A stretch of DNA of 64,000 nucleotides from NCBI GenBank assembly GCA_013365365.1, contig JABVXU010000014.1, positions 310,001 through 374,000 of the forward strand. Direction: 5' to 3'. A model generated the notes under the pieces. The model worked only from the letters and a program-made list of their open reading frames with translations, had not been told where the DNA came from and did not search any database. Every line of letters starts with the position of its first letter. Position 1 is the first letter of the stretch. Shown here piece after piece: positions 36,638-50,838 of the stretch. The position numbers were made by a program, and so were the translations under genes. Source of the DNA: Cruorifilaria tuberocauda. Taxonomy: Eukaryota; Nematoda; Chromadorea; Rhabditida; Onchocercidae.

Positions 36638-39600
36638 CGTGATTTCATCAAGCAATACATTAAATTCTGTTTACTCTATTACTCCCTTTACTCTCTTTGT
36701 TTTTGCCTTTTGAAATCTTCCTTAAGCATCAAAATTCATAAATTTCGAACTTTAAATTTTTAGACTGTTTAAATTAAAATAAATATTCGATTTGGAATAA
36801 ATATTTATGAGAGAAAAAAAGAAATAAAACAAAAATGAAATACAATATAAAAAAGCACAAAGCATGAAAAGTTAAAAGAAGCATAGTATAAATGCATGAA
36901 AGTTTGGTGATTGGTGATTGTAACGATTAGGTAATCTTTAGCAATTTCTAATATATCCAAGGAACTGTAAAAATAATCCGATCAGCAAATAAGATTTTTG
37001 TCATATTCATTTCACTTATTCTTAATCGCTCAATTAAAAGAAAGTATTGCGCAATTAGCTTTCTACTCTCATCTCCTCACTTCCACCCAATTTCCCTCTC
37101 CCTCTCCCATATTCTTTTTGGAAGTTTCAGTAATTCACACCGAAAAGGCAGCGATACTCATCGATCTAAGGCTTACGTTTAGTTCAGCTAATTTATGAAG
37201 CTGCCAGTTGTGTGCGCATTCTTATTGTTGCTAATGGTTGCTTATGGTTGATCACAGAGAATGTACCGCTTTCACCGGTGAACTCTACCTTTTATCTATC
37301 AGACATGTATATTCATGTGGAAATATCATAAATGTCTCAATTTCAATTGATTCTTTATTGGAAGCAATTTGCCGCTAAGATAGGGAATCATTATTACAAT
37401 TAAATCTTCCAACAATTAGAAAGCTATCAGCTTTTCTCTCTCTTTCCCTCCCTGATATCCGTCCTTCTGGGATATCCGCCTCATTTTTGTGTAAATTTCG
37501 CTGTGTTGAAGAGGAAGAAGAGCAGGACGATGGGATAGAGCATTAAGTCGGAATTTCTTCATTACCATCGGGAGAATGACAGTTTCGGGAAGCAGCTGCA
37601 TGCACTCAACCCGTCTCCCTTGAAATGAAAACAAAAAAGAAAGAACTGTACCGCTCAATGTACAGAAACAGACGCTGTTGTTTTGATTTAAATGGAACAA
37701 AAAGGAGGAAGATATTACAGGAAGAAATGAATTCAGTTAACCATTAGGGATGGTAAAATCGTATAGAAATTGAATATCTCATCAAAATGACATTTGAACT
37801 ATTGAGCATTTTTGAAAAACGAACATCTAATCCGTAACGGAATTAGCATTGATAGCCCATAAACGGATCACTGTTAATGAAAAGTGAAGTTAATTGCTTA
37901 TTTATTTATTGTATTACTGAGTTTAACAAATTTCAAGATATCCTACGCGAACTAACTTTCTGAACTAATTCTTCCAATCTTTCATTATTCATTAAGGTCT
38001 TTAATTAATGAATGCCAGCATGGAGATTAAACAGTTTTGTGAAACGCTCCTCCGAAATTACTAATATTGGAATACCTTAGGATAACTTTCCTCTTACTGA
38101 TTTTTTTTATTGGGATTCATCCAAATTAAATATTATGAATAATTACTATTGGGATTATTTTAGTGAAAATGAATTATTAACTGAGTCGTTTTGTCCCATA
38201 AATACAGTATGATAAAAGCTATTGTAATTATTAGTAGAAAATCTAACATCGGACAGTTCTTCATGAAAAAACATAACAATTATACATCAGTAAGGGAACT
38301 ACAAGTTCTAAAGGTCAGATAAGGGAATTAGTAGTAGAGAAGGAAAACTGTAAGACCAAAACTGAACTTGATCCACGAGTTTATCAAGTTCGACTCAACA
38401 ATATGGGAATATGTCTGAAGTCAAATACTAATGTAATTTAACTTTATCAACAGAATATCATAAAATATCGATTAGCTATCCATCATCCACTGATGACATC
38501 AAATTTTATTAACAAGACCTTAATGCAATGATGATAGCAATTGACAAATATTTAGATTTTTAGATTTTAATTTCGAAATGAAAAGTTTTTAAATGATTGT
38601 GGCAAATAAATTCACAGTTCTAATAATTAACAAATTAGGAATTTTTATACAACAAAATTTAGAAAAATAGGAAAAATTTGGTTTATCACCATGAAATGGT
38701 TGATAATCAAATCATTCAGTGAGATGAAGATGGGAGAAGAGGTAGAGGAGATGATAATACAGGTTACAATAATAAATCATTGGTTATCAGTAACTAATTG
38801 TGTAATCAAATTAAAAGATGTTTAAGAAAATATAAAAAATAAAAATTATGACCGCGATTTCTGAATTTTTTCAGATATTTTTCAAGAAAAGGAAAATCTT
38901 AGTGTAAATTCGATGGATTTCGATTTTATTCATGCATTTCAACATTTTGAGGTCATTTTTCTTTAAATGAATGTTTCCATTTTGTCAAGCATTGACAAAC
39001 TGAATAATTTGTTTATTAACCGAGTATTTATTAGTTGTCAAACTTCTGCAATTTCACAAATTGTTTGAAAATTTATCTGGTTAAAATTTTTTATTTTTCT
39101 AATTGTATGAATATGATTTTTGTGTCAATAGAAAAAGGTTGAAATAAATCATTCATTCGATTGATAAATTATCGATCTCAATATGTATGAATATATAATT
39201 GTGGTAATTTCCTTCAACATATAAATCAGTTCTTTTAAAATGGTTAATTATAATTTCGAAAAAAATTTATTTTCTGAGATTTTTCTTAATGCAATCCAAA
39301 AGAAACATGCATTCGTACAAGTTCTTAATGTCTACGATAAATCATTTATATTTTCAACATTAAAAGACTTCACTGTAAAAAAAAGAATTTAGCGGAAATC
39401 AAAGTGAAAAACGTGAAATTTCGGGGTAAATGAGGATGTCATCAGATGTAAGTTAATAATGGCCAATGAAATTGGCCAGGATGCAAAGATTTGGAAGGAA
39501 CTATGGTTCCCTAAGAAAGATTGAATATCAATCCATGGCCAAGGAATGCTAATATTATTTATATGGCATTGTTATCTTGAAGAATAAAAAAACTTGTAAA

Positions 39601-41490
39601 TGTCTGCAGGTTGTAATTCTTAAAACGATTTCTTAAAGGAAAAAAGAACACAATGGTTAGAGACAATAGCAAGCGATGAGATTATACGGCGAAAGAATGT
39701 AAAAATTTTTCAGAGAATAACAGTTGACCGTTTGCGAGTGATTGAGAGTGCATATCGGGGAGAGAGAGAAATGAGATATGCGTCTTTTTAGGGTGCAAAT
39801 TCGAAAAGGACAAAGGTTAACGAGATAGAATTCTCGGATATCAAACGATGGAAGCTGAGAATGCAAATCTGAGCATGAAAATTTTGTGAAAGAACCATCC
39901 GAGATTCAATATATCTTTGGATTCGGTATATCTTGAAACATTGCATATTCACTTCTTCTTCTTCTTCCAGTATAATCTTAGTATTAACAGACTTTTGGCA
40001 GAAACTATGATGCAAAAGCACAAGCAGCTAATAATTCAAAATGACGTCAATGAGAAACTGCTGGTAATTTTCACTGTATGAGGCATGATACTAATGCTTC
40101 TGCGTAAGATATTCGTTCCAAACTTCTTTTCATTCCACTTTTCGCAAATGTTACAATGCACAACGCTTCGATACACGTTTGAAGCATCAGAATTGATCCG
40201 TCCTTCTTACTTCATTAATTACTATCAGTTAAAAAAAAGATTAATTCTTTATTAATCTACCTGATCGGAATTACATTTCTCCATTTTTGATATTGCTCGG
40301 ATCAATTGCTGGATATAAAAACATTCGCGTATATTACCTTATGTCCGCTTAATTGACTTGTATCATTTTCCGTATGTAGGTCATCTAATAGTAGTTAATA
40401 CAGTTTATCAATAGAATTAGCAAGCTAAACAGAAAAGCTATAAATAAGTTTGTTTTCATAATTAGTATCTAACAAAGAGCTGAGGTCATCAAATAATTCT
40501 GGCATATAAGTGAAACAGTGATGAATTTTCCAAGAATTACACATAGAACAATTAACATGATGGATATTTAAGTTAGAAATAGGTTTGAAAAAATTCCCAT
40601 CAACAATTTATCATTAGCCGAATGACAGCTTACAATACAACAACTGTTTGCCGGTTTCTTGAAAAACGATGAAAACGTAATGAAATTCAGCTTTTGCGCA
40701 ACATTTCAAAAGAGGAAAGCAGATTTCAAGGATGGATAAGACAATTGACAATTGCTGAATCGATCTCTTTCTTCCGAAAATTTTTGGTAATTTGTAATTA
40801 GTCGTTGGCGAAAATGACGAATTATTGTTCTTTTTCGCAATATTTTTCCTTTTCACTTTCGCACGAATGCGAAGAAAGAATTTGACGATGAAAATTTTCC
40901 ATTTTCATTCACAGATTTCTGTGCATTGAATGTTTCAACTAACAATTAATTAATTAATTAATTACGTACAACCTTTTTTATCAAATTAGAACTTTGCTTT
41001 TATAGAGAAACGTATAAGAAAGGATGGGTTTTGTAGATTGCATAGAAGATCATTAATTTCGTAGAAATGAATGAATAATTTTCTTGAAATATTGAAAATT
41101 AGAGACAAATTACGGATACTGAATTACGTTGATAATTTAGCATAAAAATTAGTACAATAGTAAGAGTTTCTGGTCACCGAACCACTCAATTACTGAATTA
41201 TATATCCGATATCTCGACTAGTTTCCTTGTTAAATCTCGGGAAAATGAAAATTTGCGGGTTATGGTAAGCATACTAAAAAACATGGAAATCGTAAAAATA
41301 TGGAAATCGATAACAGTTTGCAGCAATGTTCTCATGCAATAAGCGCTCTTCACATTGGCATAGCACAAAGTGCTACCTTTTCGCACTCTATCCATTCAAA
41401 TATGCAAATAAATTAAAATTTCATATGAAAAGCATCTAATTCAATTCAATGCAATGTGCTTATCCATTGTGACAAAACTGTGAGAGAATA

Positions 41491-41548
41491 TGTCTGTGTG
41501 TGTGTATGTATGTGTGTGTGTGTGTATGTGCGTGTGTGTGTGTGTGTG
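41491..41548. repeat. (TG)n microsatellite, interrupted
   Basis: TG units with TATG and CG interruptions. Confidence 0.9.
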
Positions 41549-43159
41549 AGTAAATAATACAGGATCGAGAAAAGTTGAGAAAAGTTTTATCATTTATCAA
41601 GGAAATGGAATGATTGAGATTAGGCCACCTGGTGGGCAGCAAATGGGCCTATTCGTGGATAATAAAAGTGAGAAAAAGTTTTTACAAAAAAGATACAAAA
41701 CTTAAGAAAGTGAAAAATGTCCTCGGATCACGATCAACATTCCCTCTGGAATTCATCACGTGCTATATTATCACGTTTTAAACACATAATGGAAAAAACT
41801 GAGAAATTTTCTGCGAGCCTAATAAAACAATTAAGTTGCATTGTTTTTTTATCACTAAACGAATTGTGATAATGAATGCTATGCTTATCAAATGAAGTGA
41901 TATTTTTGTTAGTCAATATATGTAAATAATTAAATAGAAGAAGTAATAATAAATGAATAAATAATTTAATTATGGTAAGATATTCGAGCAGAAAATTGAA
42001 TGTATAAATTTATGCTAACAAAGAAAAAGAATAGAGAAAATAATATATAAGCAAATATGCATCTGTGCATTAGTGATAGGAATGAGTGAGTGATAAATCG
42101 GATAAACAAGTAAGCTAATTTTTTGTGGCTTAAAAGAAGGAAAATAAATATGAAAATTTATTACAGTGATTAAAGTGCAAGAGATAAGTAAAGAATAATT
42201 AAAAATATATAGTACATGAAATAAAAAATAAGTGAAATGATGTATAAATTGATATCAGGACTGATAATTGTACTATCAGTATATGAAGAAAATAATTGTC
42301 ATCAACAGTGATTAGTCCCCATTAATTGCAATTTTATCATACTATCATTACTCTTGTTAACTACATCTATCATTATCAGTAAGAAGGGATAGTGATAATA
42401 TGCATGGACTCACTGCATGAAATCATCTCGTTATCACAAAGGTTCTGGCACTAAAGAAAAAAAAAGGGAAAAGATCTGAAAAGAAAAGTGTGTAATAATC
42501 TTCGGCATGAATTACACGATTTCAAGTAATTACAGTACATTTCTATTGTATATGCTATTGTATTCAATGTATCATTCAGCTATATATTTACATCTTTTAG
42601 TTAGCAATCATTCCATTTCAGTCATTAAACATCCTTTCCTTTCTTGTTTTTGCCGGTTTTTTTCCCCTAAAATCGCCTTTTTAAAAATGAACTTGTCCAC
42701 CTTTTTCTCTGGAAGAATGACCACTGACCAGAACAAAAGCTATTAATTATCATCATTGTACACAAAGCATCCGAAATTCTGTTTAGTCGCAAATTAAAAT
42801 TTTTTTTCGCCGATAAATAAAGACGGCAAATAAGTCCGTAAATATGAATAATTCATATTTAACGAACTTATTCAAGGCTACTAATGTTTTGCATCGAAAT
42901 TTAATTTTAAATTTGGCAAGTCAAGCATAAATTCTTTTATCTGTGATGACTGGAATTGTCACTGTTATACTAAAACAATGCTACCGTAATTGATCTGATA
43001 ATGACTAATTGTCAAGGTGTTATCGAATTTCTTTATGGGATCTAAACTGATACAATCATATTCTTTTATCATACTTACTTTCGAAGTTATTCCTCTTAAG
43101 TTCTACAAAATAAATGTGCAATTTCATATAATTTCCACTTAAAGGGAAAAAGGGAGAGG

Positions 43160-43203
43160 AGAAAGAGAATAAACATAAACAGAAAGAGAGAATAAACATA
43201 AAG
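43160..43203. repeat. 21-23-bp tandem duplication
   Basis: Two adjacent copies of agaaagag(ag)aataaacataaa; the second copy carries an extra AG. Confidence 0.85.
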
Positions 43204-45488
43204 AGAAAGAGAAAAGATCGAGAAGACAATGGAAGAAATGCGAATGATAGTTAAAGGCAAAAGAAAATTTTTTATGAGTTCAATGAGAAATTGCTAAAAA
43301 AAGTTATTCGTTTTGAAAAAATTTGGAACGCAACAATTGGCATTTAACAAAATAGAAATAATTTGTACACATAAAAAATTGAAGGGAAAAAAATCGTAAC
43401 TTCCGAATTATTCGTTCGTTATCAGGAAATGCAATAAAATTTTATATGGGCAATTGAAATTACATAACATTAGTTAGTTTCCTGAAATACCAAATTTAAA
43501 ACATTTAAAATTACAGTATGAGGAATTATTTCCATGGTGGAATAAGAGAAGGATATCATCGAATACGGTGTCAACCGTTCCGGTTATTCCTTTTTTTATA
43601 TAACATGTTCCAGGAACTGATTAAATAAAAAATAATTGCTTATATCCGATTGGATATGTAATATTATTTCGGGACATTCTTCAACTTCCGAAATAATTCA
43701 ATTCAATTTATTCGATTACAAATAAGTCAATTTATGCGGTAATATAATCGGTTAATACCGAAATATCGAAATGATTAAAATAATGAAATCAAAATGTGGA
43801 AAGGTTAGCAATCAAATTACGGTTTAATATGAGATATAGGTATCGTTATGATTTATAAGCATTGACACCGTATCTTCACAGTGTTTATCGATAGAAGAAA
43901 GGAGGAAGAATATGATTAGTAATAATAAAGCAAATATAAGGAAAATAACGAATTTAATTGAAAGAAAGGAAGTGAATTCTAAAAATACATCGAAAGAGAA
44001 AATTTTATTCTTTCATAATGAATTTTCAATTAAGGAAAAATTTGCATGAAGTTACTAATCGATCAGATGTCTCTGAAACTCAATAATAGGATAGGCACGC
44101 GCAAACTGAGTAGTTCATTAAGTTCGATCATTTCAAGAAATTGAAATAGTTTAATTATTGAGTTTAGAATTTCTTTTGAAATTGCTACAACAAAATTAAA
44201 TAATTTCGTTCTTCTCCTAATTATTTTCTCTTAAATTAAAAAATTTTTTTGAAAAGATGTTTCTTTATTTAAAAAAAATGAAATCTATTTCAATGTTGTT
44301 AAAATATCTCATGAATATCAATAAACAAATAAATCATCATTATTTCGATAAATAATTAATTGAAAATATTTTAGAATTAAAAACGTTTTATGAAATAAAA
44401 CAAAGAATGGAATTGAAGCGATATTAGAGTTTAAGAATGAAGAATGAATATGTCTAATAAGTGATAAGGATAAGATGGCCTCAAATCATTGATGTTATCA
44501 TTCGCATATCTTTTCCCTCCCATCGAACGATTTTCGCATGGATACATATCCTTCGAGTTACTTTCACTCTTTATATGCAATTGTTTTCGCTTCATTTGGA
44601 AGCTTAGCATTGGGAAAGAAAGAATAATGGAAAAAAGAGTGAAGAAAAAGTACACATAAACAATATGCTTAAATTATTTGAAGTATTTTGTGTACTATTA
44701 CTAAATAAGCTTATTAGCCAATATTGTTTCTTGTCTATATTTGTAACAAAACTGTTTAGAAGTCCAAAAATTACAAAACTGTTACTAATTTATAGTAAAT
44801 TAACTAATGCGAAAGTACTATTTCAGTGAAGGATGTAAGCATTAGGTCTTTAAAAAGAGGAAGTCTGTTCATCAAAATAATGATAAAGGAAAAGATGGAT
44901 TAGATGAAGCCACTGCACCTTTCATTTGTTGATTTGAGATGATGTGACCACTGATAATATTTACTAGCTACAGACTAAATCCTTGTGGAACAGTTGTGAG
45001 AAAATAATTGTGGTAGTAAAGTTATGTGTAAGTAAACAAAAACAATCGGTGAATCGCTGCAAAGAAAATCTGTCGAATTGATCATTCCACCTGTGTGAAT
45101 GCATACACATAGCTCCTCGATTGATGTAGCTCATTTTGATAAGATATTAGCTATTTCTACTACCACTACTACTAGCTACTACGACTTCTACTTGCCAGTG
45201 TTACTACAACATCAATAACTGCAACTATTACTACTTTGAACAAAACGAGTGGATATCACGATTAATGGTTTGCAAGCTGTGCTCATAATTCACCGAACTG
45301 ATGTCTGGTGATATATTCGTGTGTCAGCAATCATATGTTTTCCTGCTAAACTTCTAAAGATTAGATGTTGGATGACGGGAAAAAATTGAAAGATGATGAT
45401 AAAATATTGATAACTGGGCAAAAATAAGCTATTGTTTCAAAATTATCAACAACGTTACTAGTTACTGTATGCATTCTGATTATTATCG

Positions 45489-45620
45489 AACCAGTGTAGA
45501 AGTAATGATGATATTAATAATTAATGATTAATAGTTAGTAATAATAATTAATAATGATAATAATAATAACGATAATACTAATGATAACGATAATGATAGT
45601 AATTAAAATAATAACAGCAG
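45489..45620. repeat. AAT/GATAAT-rich tract
   Basis: Degenerate TAATAA and GATAAT trinucleotide units. Similar tracts lie at 23.77-24.21 and 27.55-27.66 kb. Confidence 0.75.
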
Positions 45621-46386
45621 TATGTATTGGAACTATTTCACCTAAAATTATCGCTTTCGTGCCAAGTGTGAAACGCTCCTTCACAATGTGTCTAATTCGT
45701 TTTGAGCAAAAAAAAATTGATTGAAATTGAATTTCAACTAAACTGATCAGTGCTTTCGTAATTCTAAAAAGGTCTCGTATAGCTTATACCCTGCTATTAT
45801 GAAAATTAATTTTACCTTTCGAATGCTTTTGGAGGTAAGTAAAGAACAGATGCGCATTTTCAAAGCTAATAAAATATAACCTGCTATCAAAATGATGGTT
45901 TTAATACTGTAGTCTTGCGGTTTTCTTTTCGCTTATTCCTACCTATTTTTCAATTTTTCCAAGGTAATTAAATATTTAAATTAAAGATTCGAATGGAGTT
46001 GACTTTGGAATGAATCTTAAGGAAATTAAAATTAGGATTGATTGTAATTCATTTCAAGTTTTACACGGATTTTATAATATCTTCATCTTTTATTAAAATA
46101 TTATTATTGCTATCAATGAAGAATTACTGTAGCGAAAGATGATAATTGTATTCAAGAGTAAATAAATCATCGATGCAATTTTCTTGACTTCAAAAGAAAC
46201 GAAAACTTGAAAAAGACAGGGGAAGTTAGGCAGAGAAAGAATAATCGCTAGAAAGACAATAAATTTTTATGTGTGACGGAAAAATGAATTTAAAAATTTC
46301 GGGGCTTTTGCTGATTTGTTGAACCTGTTCTTAACTAATCATCTCATCTCATATCTTACTCCATCCCTCCACCATTAAGCCATCAT

Positions 46387-46435
46387 CCGTCCGTCCGTCC
46401 GTCCGTCCGTCCGTCCATCCGTCCACCTGTCTGTC
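46387..46435. repeat. (CCGT)n tetranucleotide repeat
   Basis: Seven or so clean CCGT units, then decayed CCAT/CCAC/CTGT units. It is unusually GC-rich for this window. Confidence 0.9.
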
Positions 46436-47138
46436 TTTCCGCATCCGTTTCTGCTTGTCCGTTAAGAAACTTTTTCTTTATTTGCTGCTTCGTGCATTGT
46501 TGAAAATGATTGGAAAGGTAATAAAAACATAAAATTTACGCCCATTGTTTGCAAGTTATTCGCCTTGAATTTGTTTGAAATTATTTGCATTTAACAGAGA
46601 ATAAGAAAGAGACAAAGAGAGAAGTGAACGAAAGGAGAGAAAGAGAGAATTATGAAGATGAAACGGTTGAAATAATTTAAAATGATAATGAATTTTTTTC
46701 AGCCGAAAAAAAGCGACAGAATTTTTCTTTTGTTTTTCAGAAAGAAGGAATGTCGTTAAAATATTTATTTCTCAATCACAGAAAACAAATCCATATATAT
46801 ATACAATATGCAAATGTATGAAATATGAACAAATTGTGCTGAAAGGAGTGAAATGAATGAATGATTTGTTTTTGTATTTGATTTCAATAGTTGTATTGAA
46901 ATGAATAAGTTACTTTCAATAATTCGATACCTCTCGAATAGACAAACGAGCATTAAATCAAATTTAAATAAGCAGATGGATGGACTGGCTAGGTCAACAG
47001 ATTGATAGTTGAACACATTCATTTGATTATTTTCCAGAACTCCTTCCACTTTATTGAAATTCAGGTACCATTGTCACTCTCATCACAATTTATTGGGCCA
47101 CATTAAAGTGTGTACATATCATTTTGATGTATTTCTGA

Positions 47139-47218
47139 GTATGTGTGCATGTGTGTGTGTGAGTGTGTATTTGTATGTGTGTGTGTGAGTGTGTATTTGT
47201 ATGTGTGTGTATGTGTAT
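47139..47218. repeat. GT-rich repeat with a perfect 26-bp tandem duplication
   Basis: Bases 47151-47176 and 47177-47202 are identical 26-mers (gtgtgtgtgtgagtgtgtat followed by ttgtat), inside a longer TG-rich run. Confidence 0.9.
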
Positions 47219-48893
47219 AGATGGCAGTGTATGTTATATGGTGTGTGTAAAAATTTTTGCGAAATATAATCATTTTCAAATGCCTGGTTGCTGATTTAAT
47301 GACTTTTACGATGTTTCCTAACAGCAGCAATAGCAAAAGAGGAGATGGTTCGATTTTTAGGGGAAAATAAATGAATTTTAAGATGGCAAGGGAAGAAAAA
47401 AGGGATTTGAATTAGTAATTTCGTGTAAAATGTAAATAACCGTTGCAACATTATGTTTTCAAATATTTCATTATTTAATTTCAGTGTTTACATCTTTACA
47501 CTCAAACTTATATTAATGTTTCAAAATGCTCATCCGCTACTTTTTTTAGAAAATTGTAAATCAAAATCAAATAATTACTTATCCTAATTGAGCGTCAATA
47601 ATTACTTACTGTTTGATATTACATTCCTTTATCACTTCTTTATAAACAATAAGATTGTCACACATGAAATCTTTCGATTACTTCCATTACTTAATTACGA
47701 TAATGAAGAAAAGAAACAAAGGATGAAAAGGAAGAAGCTGAACTTACAATATTCTTCACAACGCGCAATACTTTGTTTTGCATCATCCTCAATTTCTATC
47801 AAGAAAAGCGCGGAAATAATTGTAAATTCTGCAAATCATTAAAGTAATGCCATTCTTCCCATTTTCTCCTCCCTCCTACATATTCCCATCAATACTATTC
47901 TAGTTTATAACTGTTATCAGCAGGATATCATTCCATATAATACCACTCAACTTATCTTCTTATATTATATTCTTTCATTCATCCTTGTTAAGCCCTTAAA
48001 ATGAAAATAAGCTTATAAGATGATGAAGATAATTTTATAATTATAAATGTGGTTGGCTGTGTCTAAATCCATACCCATACACTTTTTCTCATTAACAGAA
48101 ACCAGTAATCATTTTACATATAGGAGTAAATGATATAGTTTTTTAGAACGATAAAGAGATAATGAAATATTTCCAATGTCATCTATCAATCTTTTAGAGG
48201 ATCATAGCCTTTCCTGGAAGCTGATTATGCATCAAGTTATAAGAAGGATAGCTGTAATACTGTTGGGACAAATTAAAATTAAATTAGTTGATAGTATCAT
48301 TACTTGTCGTATTATTACTATTGATCCAAAGTGAAATGCGACATTTATAGTATTAATGAAATATAAATGAGGAATACTTGCCATATTTCGTTAAATATTT
48401 CCATCATACATTAATCAGACGTGGTTCACCTTTGACTCTTATTATTATTATCTTTTATAATAGTAGTGAAGATAACCGATGCTGTTCTAAAACAAACACT
48501 TTTATAAGCAGAAAATTAATTCTAAGTTAATTTTTATATGAGTACTAGATAACTCTGAAGATAATACCATTATGATCATCATCGTCTATTTTTAACTTAC
48601 GTATACTTGCAATTTAATTAATTTTCGAAAATTACAATCAAGCGAAAGAAGAAAAAATTAATTTCTATCTTATCTCATGAGTCACTTCCATTGGGATTAA
48701 TAATTGGCTTTAAGAGTTAGCGAATGATCCATCGCTTAACATCGCCCAATGAAAACTATGATAAGTTGCTGTGATCGGCTAGATGATAACGAAATATCTC
48801 ACGGAGATATGATTATGAGTGAGAGATTGCTTAGCTTCTTAGTTTATAGGAATCTATCTTCCTCACCTTTCCAATTATTTCACCGACAGCTGT

Positions 48894-48953
48894 CACATAC
48901 ACACACATACACATACACACATACAGAGAGACACAGAGAGAGAGAAAAATTAT
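48894..48953. repeat. CA repeat running into GA repeat
   Basis: CACATA units followed by ACAGAGAG units. Confidence 0.85.
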
Positions 48954-50789
48954 GGATAAGCTGAAGAGAGTTATATATTTCTGTCGTCTCCAATCATAAT
49001 TCTTTGATTGAAGAGAAGGGAAAACACTAGTGGCTCTTTCAATAAGATGTATGATGAGACTACGGTAATATGCGCCATTCATACAAATCATATTTGCGTT
49101 TCATTCAACGCTCACATTATATTACTGTAATATTTAATCAGTAGAAACTGATTAATTAATTAATTATTTCTAGGAGGGAAACTAATTAGTGCTTCATCTT
49201 TTCCACCTTTATCGATTGTTCGAAGACATTTTCTCTTTTTTCTTTTCCCTCTCTCTCTCTTCTTTTCAAGCAAGTATTCATCACTTTGTCATCACCTTAA
49301 AAGCGTAGAAGTACAGCTTAAAAAAATCTTTAAGATACCATATGAAATAAAAAAGAATTTAAAGGAATGAGTTACTCCTAATCTCTTTAAAATAAATACA
49401 TACACAGTGAGCATTTAGCAGCAAATTATCAGTTGGTTGACAAACATTTGATCAGTTATCAAAAGATTGTTATCATGTTTTTGAGATTTCTTTCATCTTT
49501 ATCTTCGTCATTGTGATATTATGGAAATGAGAATTTGAGAAATGATAAATTATTTTCCATTTAACATTTGAAGACATGGGAAAAGGAAGAGACAGATAGA
49601 GAGGTAGGAGTGTAGGAAGTTGTGAAAAGAATATCTGAGTTGTAACTCTTCAACAACAATTAGTAACAACATTTGCTAGATCTTTGAAAAACAAGAGTTA
49701 TGTGGAAGGTGACAAGTAATTAGTCATTGCTATCTGTACTTCATCCATTATTTCCATGTTTCCTTGGCTAAACTGCGATAGTTCACGGTGAAAATGAAGC
49801 TAAAATTGGACAAGATAGAATAGAATGGGTAGCGAAGGAAAGAACAAACGATATTATCAGATATATATAAGTCAAAACAATACAATGCAAATAGATGGAC
49901 AAAAGAATCGAAATAAAATGGAAGTAATTTTAAGTAAAATAGAAATAAGCAGAAAGGACAAAATGTGCAAGATTACAAGATTTTACAAAAATAAGAAAAA
50001 AGTTTGATCAATCATATATGCATTTAATGATGTTACGCTGTTAAATTACAGTATGATTTCGATTATTCTCCAGTCCTAATGTTATTTCCTATACTAAACA
50101 GTAATAATTTGTCTATTTGGAAAGGTAAACGAAGAATAACAAATGCATGAGAGTTAAATTTTTATTCTATTTTTATTCTTTTAAATGTGGTTATCGAATT
50201 AAAGACCAAACATATATTCCAAAATTTTATTATTGATCTGAAATTACTAAACCATACTATTCTGCTTATTGAATTAATAATCGTATGTTCCTTCTGAATC
50301 TCACCTTTCTATATCGTTTTCTTTTCCGAAACTTTCTCTCAAATTAATTTAAAATTTTAAATTTACCTTTTTTAATTTCAATTATATCGGATATCGTATG
50401 CATAGCATTATATTTAAAATAACAGTATATCTCACAATGCCAAGATTGTGATAACAGTGATTGAGAGCAAAAATAAACTGATAATCATGCTATTTTATTT
50501 TTGATTTCTCCATCACTTATTATTTCTCTATTTAAGTAAAATACTACTGCATATAACGAATTTAAGATCTGACAGGATGGAAGATATTCGACAGATCCAG
50601 AAACCTAGCAGTGTTCCATAATAAAGCAGTTATTATCTGGCATTAATAAATGACATCTTACTGCTAATATGTCCCTTTGAACGATAACACTCCATGTTCA
50701 TTTTGGTTCACTTTGAGGAAGCTCATCAGTGATTCAAACTTCCGCTTATACCAAGCGAATATGTGTGTGCATGTGCAAATCGGTTGACA

Positions 50790-50838
50790 TTCACACACAC
50801 ACACACACACACATGCATAGACAGAGAGAGAGACAGAC
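50790..50838. repeat. CA repeat running into GA repeat
   Basis: About 11 CA units, then ATGCATAGACAGAG and further GA units. It has the same CA-to-GA layout as the repeat at 48.9 kb. Confidence 0.85.

Larger units (their letters stand above)
36373..46386. other. Gene-free A+T-rich stretch
   Basis: No recognisable gene. Contains (GT)n at 36.6 and 41.5 kb, a slightly GC-raised patch at 37.43-37.64 kb with an open minus-strand frame (37416-37700) lacking motifs, a 21-23-bp tandem duplication at 43.16 kb, a TAC/CTA-type run near 45.16 kb and an AAT-type tract at 45.49-45.62 kb. Confidence 0.6.
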
